Shown here piece by piece: positions 43,956 through 53,092 of a stretch of DNA of 58,841 bases; position 1 is the first letter of the stretch, and the number at the start of each line of letters is the position of its first letter. Under the pieces are notes generated by a model that saw only the letters and a list, made by a program, of their open reading frames with translations, made no database searches and had not been told where the DNA came from. Both the position numbers and the translations under genes were made by a program. The DNA is taken from NCBI RefSeq assembly GCF_014836555.1, contig NZ_JACSQQ010000025.1, positions 1-58,841 on the forward strand, read 5' to 3'. This DNA is from Oerskovia rustica (lineage in GTDB: Bacteria > Actinomycetota > Actinomycetes > Actinomycetales > Cellulomonadaceae).

Positions 43956-44198
43956 GTGGACGCGCTGCGCATCATCCTCCAGATCCTGCTGGTCATCACC
44001 AGCGGCTTCTTGACCCTCCTCGTGCTCATGCACAAGGGCAAGGGCGGCGGCCTCTCCGACATGTTCGGTGGCGGCATCTCGAGCAGCGCCGGCAGCTCCG
44101 GCGTGGCCGAGCGCAACCTGAACCGCATCACCATCACGTTCGCGATCACCTGGACCGTCGTGATCATCCTTCTGGGGCTCATCCAGAAGGTCAGCTGA
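43956..44198 (+). CDS. secG: Preprotein translocase subunit SecG
   Basis: 80 residues from GTG 43956 with AAGGA upstream. Two transmembrane helices (IILQILLVITSGFLTLLVL and ITFAITWTVVIILLGLI) flank a short Gly-rich cytoplasmic loop (GKGGGLSDMFGGG), the SecG pattern. It is part of the SecYEG export channel and speeds translocation. The gene sits after tpiA, as in many actinobacteria. Confidence 0.92.
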   Translation: MDALRIILQILLVITSGFLTLLVLMHKGKGGGLSDMFGGGISSSAGSSGVAERNLNRITITFAITWTVVIILLGLIQKVS

Positions 44199-44204
44199 CC
44201 CGGC

Positions 44205-44219
44205 GCCGACGCCGTCGGC
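44205..44219 (+). terminator. Small hairpin after secG
   Basis: GCCGAC-GCC-GTCGGC, 6-bp stem, seven bases after the secG stop. It may be a weak terminator. Confidence 0.4.
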
Positions 44220-44275
44220 ACAGGGTGTGGAACCGTTCCGCTCCGCGGGCGGTCGGAAGTCAGGGGAGTGAAGTC

Positions 44276-44623
44276 GTGGCTGGTGGTAGTGCTATCAAGG
44301 GGTCGCGCGTCGGTGCCGGCCCGCTGGGAGAGACGGAGCGGGGCGACGTCGCCCCTCGTACCTGGGTCTCCTACTGGTGTGCCAACGGACACGAGACGCG
44401 TCCGAGCTTCTCGTCCGAGGTGGAGATCGTCACGCCCGAGACCTGGGACTGCCCGCGCTGCGGGCTGCCCGGGGGACAGGACCCGGCGAACCCGCCGAGC
44501 GCGCTGCGCAACGAGCCGTACAAGACGCACCTCGCCTACGTGAAGGAGCGTCGCAGCGACGAGGACGGCGTGGCCCTCCTCGACGAGGCGCTCGCCGCGC
44601 TCCGGGCACGCCGCGGCCGCTAG
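44276..44623 (+). CDS. rbpA: RNA polymerase-binding protein RbpA
   Basis: 115 residues from GTG 44276 with AGGGGAG upstream. The Zn-binding core has CANGHETR and CPRCGLPGG. The sigma-interacting C-terminal helix is LLDEALAALRARRG. RbpA stabilises the open complex with the principal sigma factor and occurs only in actinobacteria. The N-terminal tail MAGGSAIKGSRVGAGPLGE is also conserved. An inverted repeat GGAAC-C-GTTCC at 44229-44239 upstream might belong to its promoter, but no regulator can be assigned. Confidence 0.95.
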   Translation: MAGGSAIKGSRVGAGPLGETERGDVAPRTWVSYWCANGHETRPSFSSEVEIVTPETWDCPRCGLPGGQDPANPPSALRNEPYKTHLAYVKERRSDEDGVALLDEALAALRARRGR

Positions 44624-44682
44624 GACGCCCGTGCGGCCGTGAACGGTCCGCACCCTCAGCAAGGCCCTCCGGGGCAGGTACG

Positions 44683-44729
44683 ACAGCACAGCGGGCCCCG
44701 TCCGGGAAGGACGGAGCCCGCTGTGCTGT
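44683..44729. terminator. Bidirectional terminator between rbpA and pgl
   Basis: Arms ACAGCACAGCGGGC and GCCCGCTGTGCTGT pair over 14 bp, with an inner GTCC/GGAC stem, between convergent genes. Confidence 0.8.
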
Positions 44730-44760
44730 CGGCTGCTTCTGCGGTCGTCGGTCGTGCTGG

Positions 44761-44789
44761 CAGCGGCTCAGCGGCTCAGCGGCTCAGCG
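44761..44789. repeat. Short tandem repeat at the pgl stop codon
   Basis: Three copies of CAGCGGCT followed by CAGCG span the pgl stop codon and the bases just after it. On the pgl strand each unit contains TGA in one frame. It probably arose by slippage. Confidence 0.6.
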
Positions 44790-45564
44790 CGTGGTGCTGG
44801 CTCGCCGCGACGTCGACGAGCCACAGCGTGCGCTGCGTGCCCAGGGCCCCGGCCGCCGGGGTCGTCGTCACCGGGTCGCCCGCCAGTGCGGAGGCGACCG
44901 CGGGGGCCTTCTCCGCTCCGGCGGCCACGACCCAGACCTCCTGGGCCGCCTGGATCGCGGAGAACGTCAGGGAGACGCGCTCGGGCGGCGGCTTGGGGGA
45001 GTCGTGCACCCCGGTCGTCGCCCCGTCGGCGTCGAGCGCCGCGTTCCCGGGGAAGAGCGACGCGACGTGCCCGTCCGGACCCATGCCCAGCAGGAGGACG
45101 TCGAACGCGAGGTGCGCGCCGCCGTCGGGCGTGAAGCGCGAGAGCTCGTCCGCATAGAGCGCGGCCGACTCCTCCGGGGTCCCGACGCCGTCGCCCGGCG
45201 CAGGCATCACGTGCACGTTCTGCGGTGGCAGGGTCGGCAGGTGGTCCAGGAGGGCCTCGCGTGCCTGCGTCTCGTTGCGCTCGGGGTCGCCCGTCGGCAG
45301 GAAGCGCTCGTCGCCCCACCACAGGTGCACGCCGGTCCAGTCGACCGCGTCGCGCACGGGGTGCGCGGCGATCGCCGCGAGCGACCGGATCCCGACGGTG
45401 CCGCCCGTGAGGACGACGTGGACGGGCGTACGGACGGACTGGATGTCGAGGATGCGGGTCAGCAGCCGGGCCGCGACGGCCTCGGCGAGGACGCCCGCGT
45501 CGGGGTGCACGACGACGAGGCGCGCCCCGTGCGCGCGAGCGGCGGCCCCTGCCTCGGCCGTCAT
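44776..45564 (-). CDS. pgl: 6-phosphogluconolactonase
   Basis: 262 residues from ATG 45564, overlapping the opcA stop by an ATGA junction. The NagB/SugarP isomerase fold shows HVVLTGGTVGI, WWGDERFLP and LLGMGPDGHVASLFPG, the last holding the catalytic region. It hydrolyses 6-phosphogluconolactone made by Zwf. The final residues SQHHALSR sit beside a short tandem repeat. It is the last gene of the zwf-opcA-pgl operon. Confidence 0.94.
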   Translation of the reverse strand: MTAEAGAAARAHGARLVVVHPDAGVLAEAVAARLLTRILDIQSVRTPVHVVLTGGTVGIRSLAAIAAHPVRDAVDWTGVHLWWGDERFLPTGDPERNETQAREALLDHLPTLPPQNVHVMPAPGDGVGTPEESAALYADELSRFTPDGGAHLAFDVLLLGMGPDGHVASLFPGNAALDADGATTGVHDSPKPPPERVSLTFSAIQAAQEVWVVAAGAEKAPAVASALAGDPVTTTPAAGALGTQRTLWLVDVAASQHHALSR

Positions 45565-46478
45565 TCGCCGATCCTCGCGAGACCCTTGGTGAGGACCTCG
45601 CCGTAGACCTCGTCGGGGTCGAGGCGGCGCAGCTCCTCGGTCAGGCACTCCTCGAGCTGGCGCAGCGGCAGCGAGATGCGGCGGTCGGGCTGGCCCGGCT
45701 GGGTCAGCGTCACGATGCGACCGTCGGGCCGGGACAGCACGATCGCGCCGCCCTTGCGCTCGAGGGTCACCTTCGTGATGCCCGAGACACCGCGGCGGCG
45801 GACCAGCTTGACCTGGCACTTGAGCTGCTGGGCGAGCCAGGCCGCGAGGACGTCGACCGAAGGGTGGTGCTCCTCGCCCTCGACCTCGACGGCCGTGACG
45901 GACTCGTACGGCGGCTGGTCGAGCGCCGCCGCGATCAGGCCGCGCCAGAGCGTCACGCGGGTCCACGCGAGGTCCGTGTCGCCCGGGTGGTGGCTCCTGC
46001 TCAGGCGCTGGAGCGTCTGGAGCGACTTGCCCGCGTTGACGGCGTCCGTGATGCGGCGGTGGGCCATCTGGCCGACCGGGTCCGCCGACGGGTTGTCGGG
46101 CGTCTCCCGGGGCCACCAGGCCACGATCGGCGCGTCGGGCAGCAGGAGGGGCATCACGAGGGTGTCGGTGTGCGCGACGAGCGGGCCCGACGGGCGCAGG
46201 ATGATGACCTCGCTGGCGCCCGCGTCGCCGCCGATGCGGATCTGGGCGTCGAGCCGGGCCGCCGTGCGCTTGTTCGCGGGCGCGACGACCACGACACGGC
46301 ACGGGTGCTCGCGCGAGGCGCCGTTGGCTGCGGCGACCGCGTCCTCGACGTCGGCCTCCTCGGCCAGGACGACGAGGGTCAGGACACGGCCGAGGGCCAC
46401 GGCGCCGCCCTCGCCGCGCAGCTTCACGAGGCGCTTGTTGACCGCATTGGTCGTCGTCTCGGGGAGATCGATGATCAT
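45561..46478 (-). CDS. opcA: OpcA, glucose-6-phosphate dehydrogenase assembly protein
   Basis: 305 residues from ATG 46478. OpcA is an actinobacterial and cyanobacterial subunit needed for active Zwf. The N-terminus MIIDLPETTTNAVNKRLVKLRGEGG and the segments VAWWPRETPDNPSADPVG and VTLWRGLIAAALDQPPYE mark the family. It has no catalytic motif of its own. It lies between zwf (67 bases) and pgl (4-base overlap). Confidence 0.93.
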   Translation of the reverse strand: MIIDLPETTTNAVNKRLVKLRGEGGAVALGRVLTLVVLAEEADVEDAVAAANGASREHPCRVVVVAPANKRTAARLDAQIRIGGDAGASEVIILRPSGPLVAHTDTLVMPLLLPDAPIVAWWPRETPDNPSADPVGQMAHRRITDAVNAGKSLQTLQRLSRSHHPGDTDLAWTRVTLWRGLIAAALDQPPYESVTAVEVEGEEHHPSVDVLAAWLAQQLKCQVKLVRRRGVSGITKVTLERKGGAIVLSRPDGRIVTLTQPGQPDRRISLPLRQLEECLTEELRRLDPDEVYGEVLTKGLARIGE

Positions 46479-46545
46479 GAGGTGAGGCTCCAGTTCGAGG
46501 TCCGGCCGGGGATCCGGGACAGGCGGGAGATCGGTGCGGCCGCGG

Positions 46546-48087
46546 TCACGGTCGCCGCCAGGTGCGACCGTCGCGGGCCATCATCTCGTCGGCCGACCCG
46601 GGGCCCCACGTCCCGGAGCGGTAGGCGTCCGGCGCGCCCTTGGACTCCCAGTACGCGGTGATGGGGTCGAGGATCTTCCAGGAGAGCTCGACCTCCTCGT
46701 GGCTCGGGAACAGCGGTGGGTCGCCCAGCAGGACGTCGAGGATGAGGCGCTCGTAGGCCTCGGGGGAGGACTCGGTGAACGCGTGCCCGTAGCCGAAGTC
46801 CATCGTGACGTCGCGGACCTCCATGGCGGTGCCGGGGACCTTCGCGCCGAAGCGGATCGTGACGCCCTCGTCGGGCTGGACCCGGATGACGAGCGCGTTC
46901 TTGCCGAGCTCGGACGTCGCGGAGGACTCGAACGGCAGGTGCGGGGCCGACTTGAAGACGACGGCGATCTCCGTCACGCGCCGGCCCAGGCGCTTGCCCG
47001 TGCGCAGGTAGAACGGCACCCCGGCCCAGCGGCGGTTGTCGATGTCGACGCGGATCGCGGCGAACGTCTCGGTCGTGGAGTCGGGCGAGATGCCGTCCTC
47101 CTCGAGGTACCCGACGACCTCCTCGCCGCCCTGCCACCCGGCCGAGTACTGGCCGCGGGAGGTGTGGCGTCCCAGGTCGCGCGGGAGGCGCACGGCCGAG
47201 AGCACCTTGAGCTTCTCGGCCCGCAGCGACTCGGCGTCGAACGACACGGGCTCCTCCATCGCGGTGAGCGCGAGGAGCTGGACGAGGTGGTTCTGGATGA
47301 CGTCGCGCGCGGCGCCGATCCCGTCGTAGTACCCCGCGCGGCCCCCGATGCCGATGTCCTCGGCCATGGTGATCTGCACGTGGTCGACGTAGTTCGCGTT
47401 CCAGATGGGCTCGTAGAGCTGGTTGGCGAACCGCAGCGCCAGCATGTTCTGGACGGTCTCCTTGCCCAGGTAGTGGTCGATGCGGAAGACCGAGTCGGGG
47501 TCGAAGACCTTCGAGACCACGTCGTTGAGCTCGCGGGCGCTGTGCAGGTCGTGACCGAACGGCTTCTCGATGACCACGCGGCGCCAGGCGTCCTCGCTCG
47601 AGCGCGAGAGGCCCGACTGCGAGAGCTGCTCGCAGACCAGCGGGAACGCGCTCGGGGGGACCGACAGGTAGAACGCGTGGTTGCCGCCCGTGCCGCGCTC
47701 CTTGTCGAGGCCCTCGACCGTGGCGCGCAGGCGCTCGAACGCCTGCTCGTCGTCGAACTCGCCCTGGACGAACCGGATGCCCTCGGCGAGCTGCTTCCAG
47801 GTCGCCTCGCGGAACGGCGTGCGCGCGTACTGCTTGACGGCGTCGTGGACGACCTGGGCGAAGTCCTGGTCCTCCCAGTCGCGCCGGGCGAAGCCCGTGA
47901 GCGCGAAGCCGGGCGGGAGGAGCCCGCGGTTGGCGAGGTCGTACACGGCGGGCATGAGCTTCTTGCGGGCGAGGTCGCCCGTGACACCGAAGATGACCAG
48001 GCCGCAGGGCCCGGCGATGCGGGGGAGTCGAAGGTCACGCGGGTCGCGCAGCGGGTTGTGCTCTGCGCTGATCTTTGCCGGTCTCAA
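46546..48087 (-). CDS. zwf: Glucose-6-phosphate 1-dehydrogenase
   Basis: 513 residues, with TTG 48087 the best start in the frame; the ribosome site is weak. The NADP-binding motif is FGVTGDLARKKLMPAVYDL, the active site is RIDHYLGKETVQNML, and VIEKPFGHDL holds the proline-linked substrate Lys. It catalyses the first step of the oxidative pentose phosphate route. It heads a coupled operon with opcA and pgl. The order lacks pgi, which often sits between tal and zwf in relatives. Confidence 0.96.
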   Translation of the reverse strand: MRPAKISAEHNPLRDPRDLRLPRIAGPCGLVIFGVTGDLARKKLMPAVYDLANRGLLPPGFALTGFARRDWEDQDFAQVVHDAVKQYARTPFREATWKQLAEGIRFVQGEFDDEQAFERLRATVEGLDKERGTGGNHAFYLSVPPSAFPLVCEQLSQSGLSRSSEDAWRRVVIEKPFGHDLHSARELNDVVSKVFDPDSVFRIDHYLGKETVQNMLALRFANQLYEPIWNANYVDHVQITMAEDIGIGGRAGYYDGIGAARDVIQNHLVQLLALTAMEEPVSFDAESLRAEKLKVLSAVRLPRDLGRHTSRGQYSAGWQGGEEVVGYLEEDGISPDSTTETFAAIRVDIDNRRWAGVPFYLRTGKRLGRRVTEIAVVFKSAPHLPFESSATSELGKNALVIRVQPDEGVTIRFGAKVPGTAMEVRDVTMDFGYGHAFTESSPEAYERLILDVLLGDPPLFPSHEEVELSWKILDPITAYWESKGAPDAYRSGTWGPGSADEMMARDGRTWRRP

Positions 48088-48235
48088 CTGATGTCACCGT
48101 TCTCGTCGGCGTGGGCTGGAATGGTCGAAAGGTCCGTCCTGCGGACCGGGATAGAGCCTAGGCGGTGGTCGGGGCGTGCCCGGAGGACGTCCACGACCGT
48201 GTCGACCGTCGCGGGCCGGGAGCGAAGGGCGCGGG

Positions 48236-49375
48236 TCACGACGCGTCGCCGGCCGCGCGGGCCAGGCCGTCGTCGACGGTCGCGAGCAGGTCGGACCAGC
48301 TCGCCTCGAACTTCTCGACGCCCTCGTCCTCGAGGCGCTGGGTGACCTCGACGAGCGAGACGCCGAACGACTCGATGGTCTCGAGGACCGAGCGCGAGGC
48401 CGTGTACGTGCCCGCGACGGTGTTCCCGAGCACGACGCCGTGGTCGGCGAACGCGTCGAGCGTGGCCTGCGGCATGGTGTTCACGACGCCCGGGGCGACG
48501 AGCTCGTCGACGTACATGGTGTCGCGGTAGTCGGGGTTCTTGACGCCCGTCGAGGCCCACAGGGGGCGCTGCGGGTGTGCGCCCGCGGCCTCGAGGGTGC
48601 GCCAGCGGTCGGTCTGGACGACCTGCTCGTAGGCCTCGTACGCGAGCCGCGCGTTGGCGATCGCGGCGCGCCCGCGCAGGTCGTGGGCCTCGGGGGTCCC
48701 GATCGCGGTCAGGGCCGAGTCGACGGCCGAGTCGACGCGCGAGACGAAGAACGACGCGACCGACGCGATGCGCGTCACGTCGCGCCCGGCGTCGCGCGCC
48801 TGCTCGACGCCGGACAGGAAGGCGGCCATGACCTGGCGGTAGCGGGCGAGGGAGAAGATGAGCGTCACGTTGACGCTGATGCCCTGCGCGAGGGTGCGCT
48901 CGATCGCGTCGAGCCCTTCGACGGTCGCGGGGATCTTGATGAGGACGTTGGGGCGGTCGACCGTCTGCCACAGCCGGACGGCGGTCGCGACGGTCGCGTC
49001 GGCGTCGCGCGCCAGGCGCGGGTCGACCTCGATCGACACACGGCCGTCGACGCCGTCGGTCGCGTCGTACACGGGGCGCAGGACGTCGGCCGCGGCGCGC
49101 ACGTCGTCCGTCGTGATCCGCTCGACCGCGGCCTCGACGTCGGTCCCGGCGGCGGCGAGCTCGGCGAGCTGCGCGTCGTAGGCGTCGCCCTTCGCCAGGG
49201 CGCCCGCGAAGATCGTGGGGTTGGTCGTGACGCCGACGACGGCGCGGGAGGTGGTGAGGTCGGCGAGCCCGCCGCTGCGCAGCCGTTCTCGGGAGAGGTC
49301 GTCCAACCAGATGGAGACACCTGCCTCCGACAGCTCGCGGACGGGTGCTGGTGCTGCGCTGTGGTGCACGGTCAC
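48236..49375 (-). CDS. tal: Transaldolase
   Basis: 379 residues from GTG 49375 with GAGGGAGA upstream, the long actinobacterial type. The Schiff-base Lys is in [13 protein letters not shown], with the conserved Asp early in [14 protein letters not shown] region and [31 protein letters not shown] follows. It moves dihydroxyacetone units between sedoheptulose 7-phosphate and glyceraldehyde 3-phosphate. It lies between tkt (hairpin between) and zwf (148-base gap). Confidence 0.95.
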   Translation of the reverse strand: MTVHHSAAPAPVRELSEAGVSIWLDDLSRERLRSGGLADLTTSRAVVGVTTNPTIFAGALAKGDAYDAQLAELAAAGTDVEAAVERITTDDVRAAADVLRPVYDATDGVDGRVSIEVDPRLARDADATVATAVRLWQTVDRPNVLIKIPATVEGLDAIERTLAQGISVNVTLIFSLARYRQVMAAFLSGVEQARDAGRDVTRIASVASFFVSRVDSAVDSALTAIGTPEAHDLRGRAAIANARLAYEAYEQVVQTDRWRTLEAAGAHPQRPLWASTGVKNPDYRDTMYVDELVAPGVVNTMPQATLDAFADHGVVLGNTVAGTYTASRSVLETIESFGVSLVEVTQRLEDEGVEKFEASWSDLLATVDDGLARAAGDAS

Positions 49376-49417
49376 GGTTCTCCCTCTCGTCGTCTGGCGT
49401 CCGTCCTCACGGACGTC

Positions 49418-49452
49418 CCAGGAGGGGGCGGGCGAGACCCGCCCCCTCCTGG
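49418..49452 (-). terminator. Strong hairpin between tkt and tal
   Basis: Perfect 15-bp arms (49418-49432, 49438-49452) with a CGAGA loop, 13 bases after the tkt stop. It may end most tkt transcripts, or protect the tkt mRNA 3' end. Confidence 0.8.
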
Positions 49453-49465
49453 AATCTACGGATGG

Positions 49466-51628
49466 TCAGAGCTGGTCGCCAGTGCCACCGACCGAGGGGA
49501 TCGCCACACCGCCGGGAGCCGCGCCGGTGCGAGCGGACTCGATCGACTCCTTCGCGGCGGCCGCGACGGCCTCGGACGTGATCCCGAACTCGCGGTAGAG
49601 GATCTTGTAGTCCGCGGACGCGCCGTAGTGCTCGAGGCTCACGGAGCGGCCGGCGTCGCCGACCAGGTCGCGCCAGCCCTGGGCGATGCCCGCCTCGACC
49701 GAGACGCGGGCCTTGACGGCGGCCGGGAGCACGCTCTCGCGGTACTCGGGGCCTTGCGCGTCGAACCACTCGCGGCTCGGCAGCGAGACGACGCGCGCCG
49801 CGATGCCCTCGGCCGCGAGCTGCTCGCGCGCCTCGACCGCGAGCTGGACCTCGGAGCCCGTGCCGATGAGGATCACGTCGGGCGTGCCCTCGGTGTCGAG
49901 CAGCACGTAGCCGCCCTTCGCGGTGCCCGAGGCGTCGGCGAAGCCGTCCGTGCCGCGGGGGAACGTCGGGACGTTCTGGCGGGTCAGGATGAGGCCGGCC
50001 GGGCGGTCGGTGTGCTCGAGGATCGTGCGCCAGGCCCACGCGGTCTCGTTGGCGTCCGCGGGGCGGACGACGTCGAGGCCGGGGATGGCGCGCAGCGCGG
50101 CGAAGTGCTCGATGGGCTGGTGCGTGGGGCCGTCCTCACCCAGGCCGATCGAGTCGTGCGTCCAGACGAACGTCGACGGGATCTCCATGAGGGCCGCGAG
50201 GCGGACCGCGGGACGCATGTAGTCGGAGAACGTGAGGAACGTCCCACCGTAGGCGCGGGTCCCGCCGTGCAGGACGATGCCGTTGAGGATCGAGCCCATG
50301 GCGTGCTCACGGATGCCGAAGTGCAGCGTGCGGCCGTACTCGTGACCGGGGAACTTCTTGGTCGCGTGCTCGGCGGGCACGAACGAGGGCTCGCCGTCCA
50401 TGGTCGTGTTGTTCGAGCCGGCGAGGTCGGCCGAGCCGCCCCAGAGCTCGGGCAGCGTGTCGGCCAGGGCCGAGAGGACCTTGCCCGAGGCGGCGCGCGT
50501 CGCGACGTCCTTGCCGGCCTCGAAGGTCGGCAGGGACTCGGTCCAGCCGGCCGGCAGCTCGCGGGCCTCGAGGCGCTGCAGGAGCGCGTGCCCCGCGGGG
50601 TTGGCGACCTTCCAGGCCTCGAACGCGGTGTCCCAGCGCTCGCGCAGCTCGGCGCCGCGCTCGCCCACGGCACGCGTGTAGGCCAGGACCTCTGCGGGCA
50701 CGTCGAACGTCTTGTCGGGGTCGAGGCCGAGCTCGATCTTGAGGCCGCGGATCTCGTCGGCGCCCATGGCCGAGCCGTGGATCCCGCCGGTGTTCTGCTT
50801 GGTGGGCGAGGGCCAGCCGATGATCGTGCGCAGCGCGATGATCGAGGGCTTGCCGGTCTCGGCCTGCGCGGCGGCCACGGCCGCGGCGAGCTCGTCGACG
50901 TTCTCGGCGTAGCCCGTGCCGCCCTGGGTCCAGTCGACCTTCTGGGTGTGCCAGCCGTAGGCCGCGTAGCGCGCGAGGACGTCCTCGGTGAACGCGATGT
51001 CGGTGTCGTCCTCGATCGAGATCTTGTTGTCGTCCCAGATCACGATGAGGTTGCCGAGCTGCTGGTGGCCCGCGATCGAGGAGGCCTCGGAGGTCACGCC
51101 CTCCTGCAGGTCGCCGTCCGAGGCGATGACGTAGACGTGGTGGTCGAACGGGCTCTCGCCGGGGGCCGTCGACGGGTCGAGCAGGCCGCGCTCGCGGCGG
51201 GCCGCCATGGCCATGCCGACCGAGGACGCGAGGCCCTGGCCGAGGGGTCCCGTGGTGATCTCGACGCCGTTGGTGTGCTTGTACTCGGGGTGCCCCGGGG
51301 TCTTGGAGCCCCACGTGCGCAGCGCCTCGATGTCCTCGATCTCCAGGCCGTAGCCGGCGAGGAAGAGCTGGAGGTAGATCGTGAGCGACGAGTGGCCCGC
51401 GGAGAGCACGAACCGGTCGCGGCCGACCCAGTGCGAGTCGGCGGGGTCGTGGCGCATGACCTTCTGGAAGAGCAGGTACGCGGCGGGGGCGAGGGAGATC
51501 GCGGTCCCCGGGTGGCCGTTGCCGACCTTCTCGACGGCGTCCGCCGCGAGAGCCTTGACGGTCTTGACAGCCTGGTCGTCCAGGGGGGACCACTCGAGGG
51601 GCTGGTTGGCAGGAACGAACGCGTTCAC
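49466..51628 (-). CDS. tkt: Transketolase
   Basis: 720 residues from GTG 51628 with AGAGGTCC upstream; the longer open frame has no better start. The thiamine diphosphate motif is ASDGDLQEG...NKIS, the pyrophosphate contact is GNGHPGTA, and the pyrimidine domain has FVWTHDSIGLGEDGPTHQP, including the catalytic Glu region. It transfers two-carbon units in the pentose phosphate route. It is divergent from ctaB. Confidence 0.96.
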   Translation of the reverse strand: MNAFVPANQPLEWSPLDDQAVKTVKALAADAVEKVGNGHPGTAISLAPAAYLLFQKVMRHDPADSHWVGRDRFVLSAGHSSLTIYLQLFLAGYGLEIEDIEALRTWGSKTPGHPEYKHTNGVEITTGPLGQGLASSVGMAMAARRERGLLDPSTAPGESPFDHHVYVIASDGDLQEGVTSEASSIAGHQQLGNLIVIWDDNKISIEDDTDIAFTEDVLARYAAYGWHTQKVDWTQGGTGYAENVDELAAAVAAAQAETGKPSIIALRTIIGWPSPTKQNTGGIHGSAMGADEIRGLKIELGLDPDKTFDVPAEVLAYTRAVGERGAELRERWDTAFEAWKVANPAGHALLQRLEARELPAGWTESLPTFEAGKDVATRAASGKVLSALADTLPELWGGSADLAGSNNTTMDGEPSFVPAEHATKKFPGHEYGRTLHFGIREHAMGSILNGIVLHGGTRAYGGTFLTFSDYMRPAVRLAALMEIPSTFVWTHDSIGLGEDGPTHQPIEHFAALRAIPGLDVVRPADANETAWAWRTILEHTDRPAGLILTRQNVPTFPRGTDGFADASGTAKGGYVLLDTEGTPDVILIGTGSEVQLAVEAREQLAAEGIAARVVSLPSREWFDAQGPEYRESVLPAAVKARVSVEAGIAQGWRDLVGDAGRSVSLEHYGASADYKILYREFGITSEAVAAAAKESIESARTGAAPGGVAIPSVGGTGDQL

Positions 51629-51945
51629 CGGACCTCTTTCCCGTCCGGAGCCTGGCCCCGGATCATCGTCGGAACAACAAAGATCAACCGATGAACTATT
51701 CCGTCGCACGCACCCGGTCGCTCACAGGCGGAGCGGGGGGCCGGGCAGGCGACCGGCCGGTCGCGACGGTGGGTGCCAGGGGTCGGAGCCCTCGGGGTGC
51801 CCACCGGGGCACCAGGCCGTCGGTTGCTCCACCCAGCCTATACGTGGACCCCCGGACGGCGCCCTGCCCCGCCCACCACGTGGATTTCGGTCGGATCTCA
51901 CACTTTTGTACGAGCCGGAGGGCGGCGGCGGCGAAGGGGTCGACG
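51629..51945. other. tkt-ctaB divergent intergenic region
   Basis: About 320 bases with no gene. On the minus strand, TATAGG at 51842-51837 is a possible -10 for tkt; I see no clear -35. The other end holds the ctaB -10 element. No further structure is clear. Confidence 0.4.
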
Positions 51946-51951
51946 TAACAT
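51946..51951 (+). promoter_or_regulatory. -10 element for leaderless ctaB
   Basis: TAACAT ends 7 bases before ATG 51959. Confidence 0.45.
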
Positions 51952-51958
51952 AGGACGG

Positions 51959-53041
51959 ATGTCCAGCGGGTCGGAGCCGACACGCACCGACTGCCGGACG
52001 ACGCCCCCCAGCTTTCCTCGCCAGAACGGAACCCCGAAGCGCGTGCACACCACGAGCCAGGCACCGATCGACGAGACGGGTCTTCCGTCTCGTGCTGCCG
52101 CGACCGCGCAGGTCGCCGGACAGCCCCGGGTCGCCGCGGACGGCAGCGCCGTCGCGGGGATCCGCAGCACGATCGGCGCGTACATCGCCCTGACGAAGCC
52201 TCGCATCATCGAGCTCCTGCTCGTGACGACGCTGCCCACCATGATCCTCGCCCAGGGCGGTTTCCCGGACTTCTGGCTCGTCGTCAAGACGCTCGTCGGG
52301 GGCACGCTCGCCGCGGCGTCGGCGAACGTCTTCAACTGCTACATCGACCGCGACATCGACGAGCTCATGAACCGCACCAAGCGGCGTCCGCTCGTCACGG
52401 GCGAGATCTCGCCGCGCGCCGCGCTGGTCTTCGCGACGGCGCTGGGCGTGGTCGCGCTCCTGTGGTTCGCGCTGCTCGTCAACGCGCCCTCTGCCTGGCT
52501 CACGTTCGCAGCCATCGCGATCTACGTCGTGGGCTACACGATGATCCTCAAGCGCCGCACGCCGCAGAACATCGTGTGGGGCGGCATCGCTGGCTGCATG
52601 CCGGTCTTCATCGGCTGGTCCGCGGTCACGGGCTCGCTCAGCTGGTCCGCGGTCGCGCTGTTCCTCGTGATCTTCTTCTGGACGCCGCCGCACTACTGGC
52701 CGTTGTCGATCAAGTTCAAGAAGGACTACGCGAACGCGGGCGTCCCGATGCTCCCCGTCGTCGCCGACAACCGCAAGGTCGCCCGCGAGATGATCGGCTA
52801 CACGGTCGCGATGATCGCCTCGTCGCTCGCCCTGTGGTGGCTCGCGCCCATGACCTGGGTCTACGGCGTGGTCGCGATCGGCCTCGGTGCCTGGTTCCTG
52901 GCGCTGTGCGTCATGATGCTGCGCCGGGCCAACGACCCGACCAAGGGCAAGCTCGGGGCCATGAAGGTCTTCCACGCCTCGATCACGTACCTGACCCTCC
53001 TGTTCGTCGCGGTCGCGGTCGACGTGTTCCTCCCCTTCTGA
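51959..53041 (+). CDS. ctaB: Protoheme IX farnesyltransferase
   Basis: 360 residues from ATG 51959. The UbiA-type prenyltransferase motifs are [23 protein letters not shown] near residue 125 and the second Asp-rich loop [17 protein letters not shown]. About nine transmembrane helices are present. It adds farnesyl to heme B to make heme O for cytochrome oxidase. The first 70 residues are a polar extension, longer than usual; starting at GTG 52043 would shorten it. It is divergent from tkt, as in other actinobacteria. Confidence 0.93.
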   Translation: MSSGSEPTRTDCRTTPPSFPRQNGTPKRVHTTSQAPIDETGLPSRAAATAQVAGQPRVAADGSAVAGIRSTIGAYIALTKPRIIELLLVTTLPTMILAQGGFPDFWLVVKTLVGGTLAAASANVFNCYIDRDIDELMNRTKRRPLVTGEISPRAALVFATALGVVALLWFALLVNAPSAWLTFAAIAIYVVGYTMILKRRTPQNIVWGGIAGCMPVFIGWSAVTGSLSWSAVALFLVIFFWTPPHYWPLSIKFKKDYANAGVPMLPVVADNRKVAREMIGYTVAMIASSLALWWLAPMTWVYGVVAIGLGAWFLALCVMMLRRANDPTKGKLGAMKVFHASITYLTLLFVAVAVDVFLPF

Positions 53042-53092
53042 CGGCCGGCCCGGGACCCACGGGATGATCGTGCGACGAGCAGCCGGTGCGCG

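Noticed and set aside
44229-44252. SigR-type promoter before rbpA
   Set aside because: GGAAC is near the SigR -35, but the -10 at 18 bp reads GTC rather than GTT, and the inverted repeat may be chance.
44639-45606. Plus-strand frames opposite pgl and opcA
   Set aside because: They are shadows; the minus-strand genes have conserved motifs and coupled starts.
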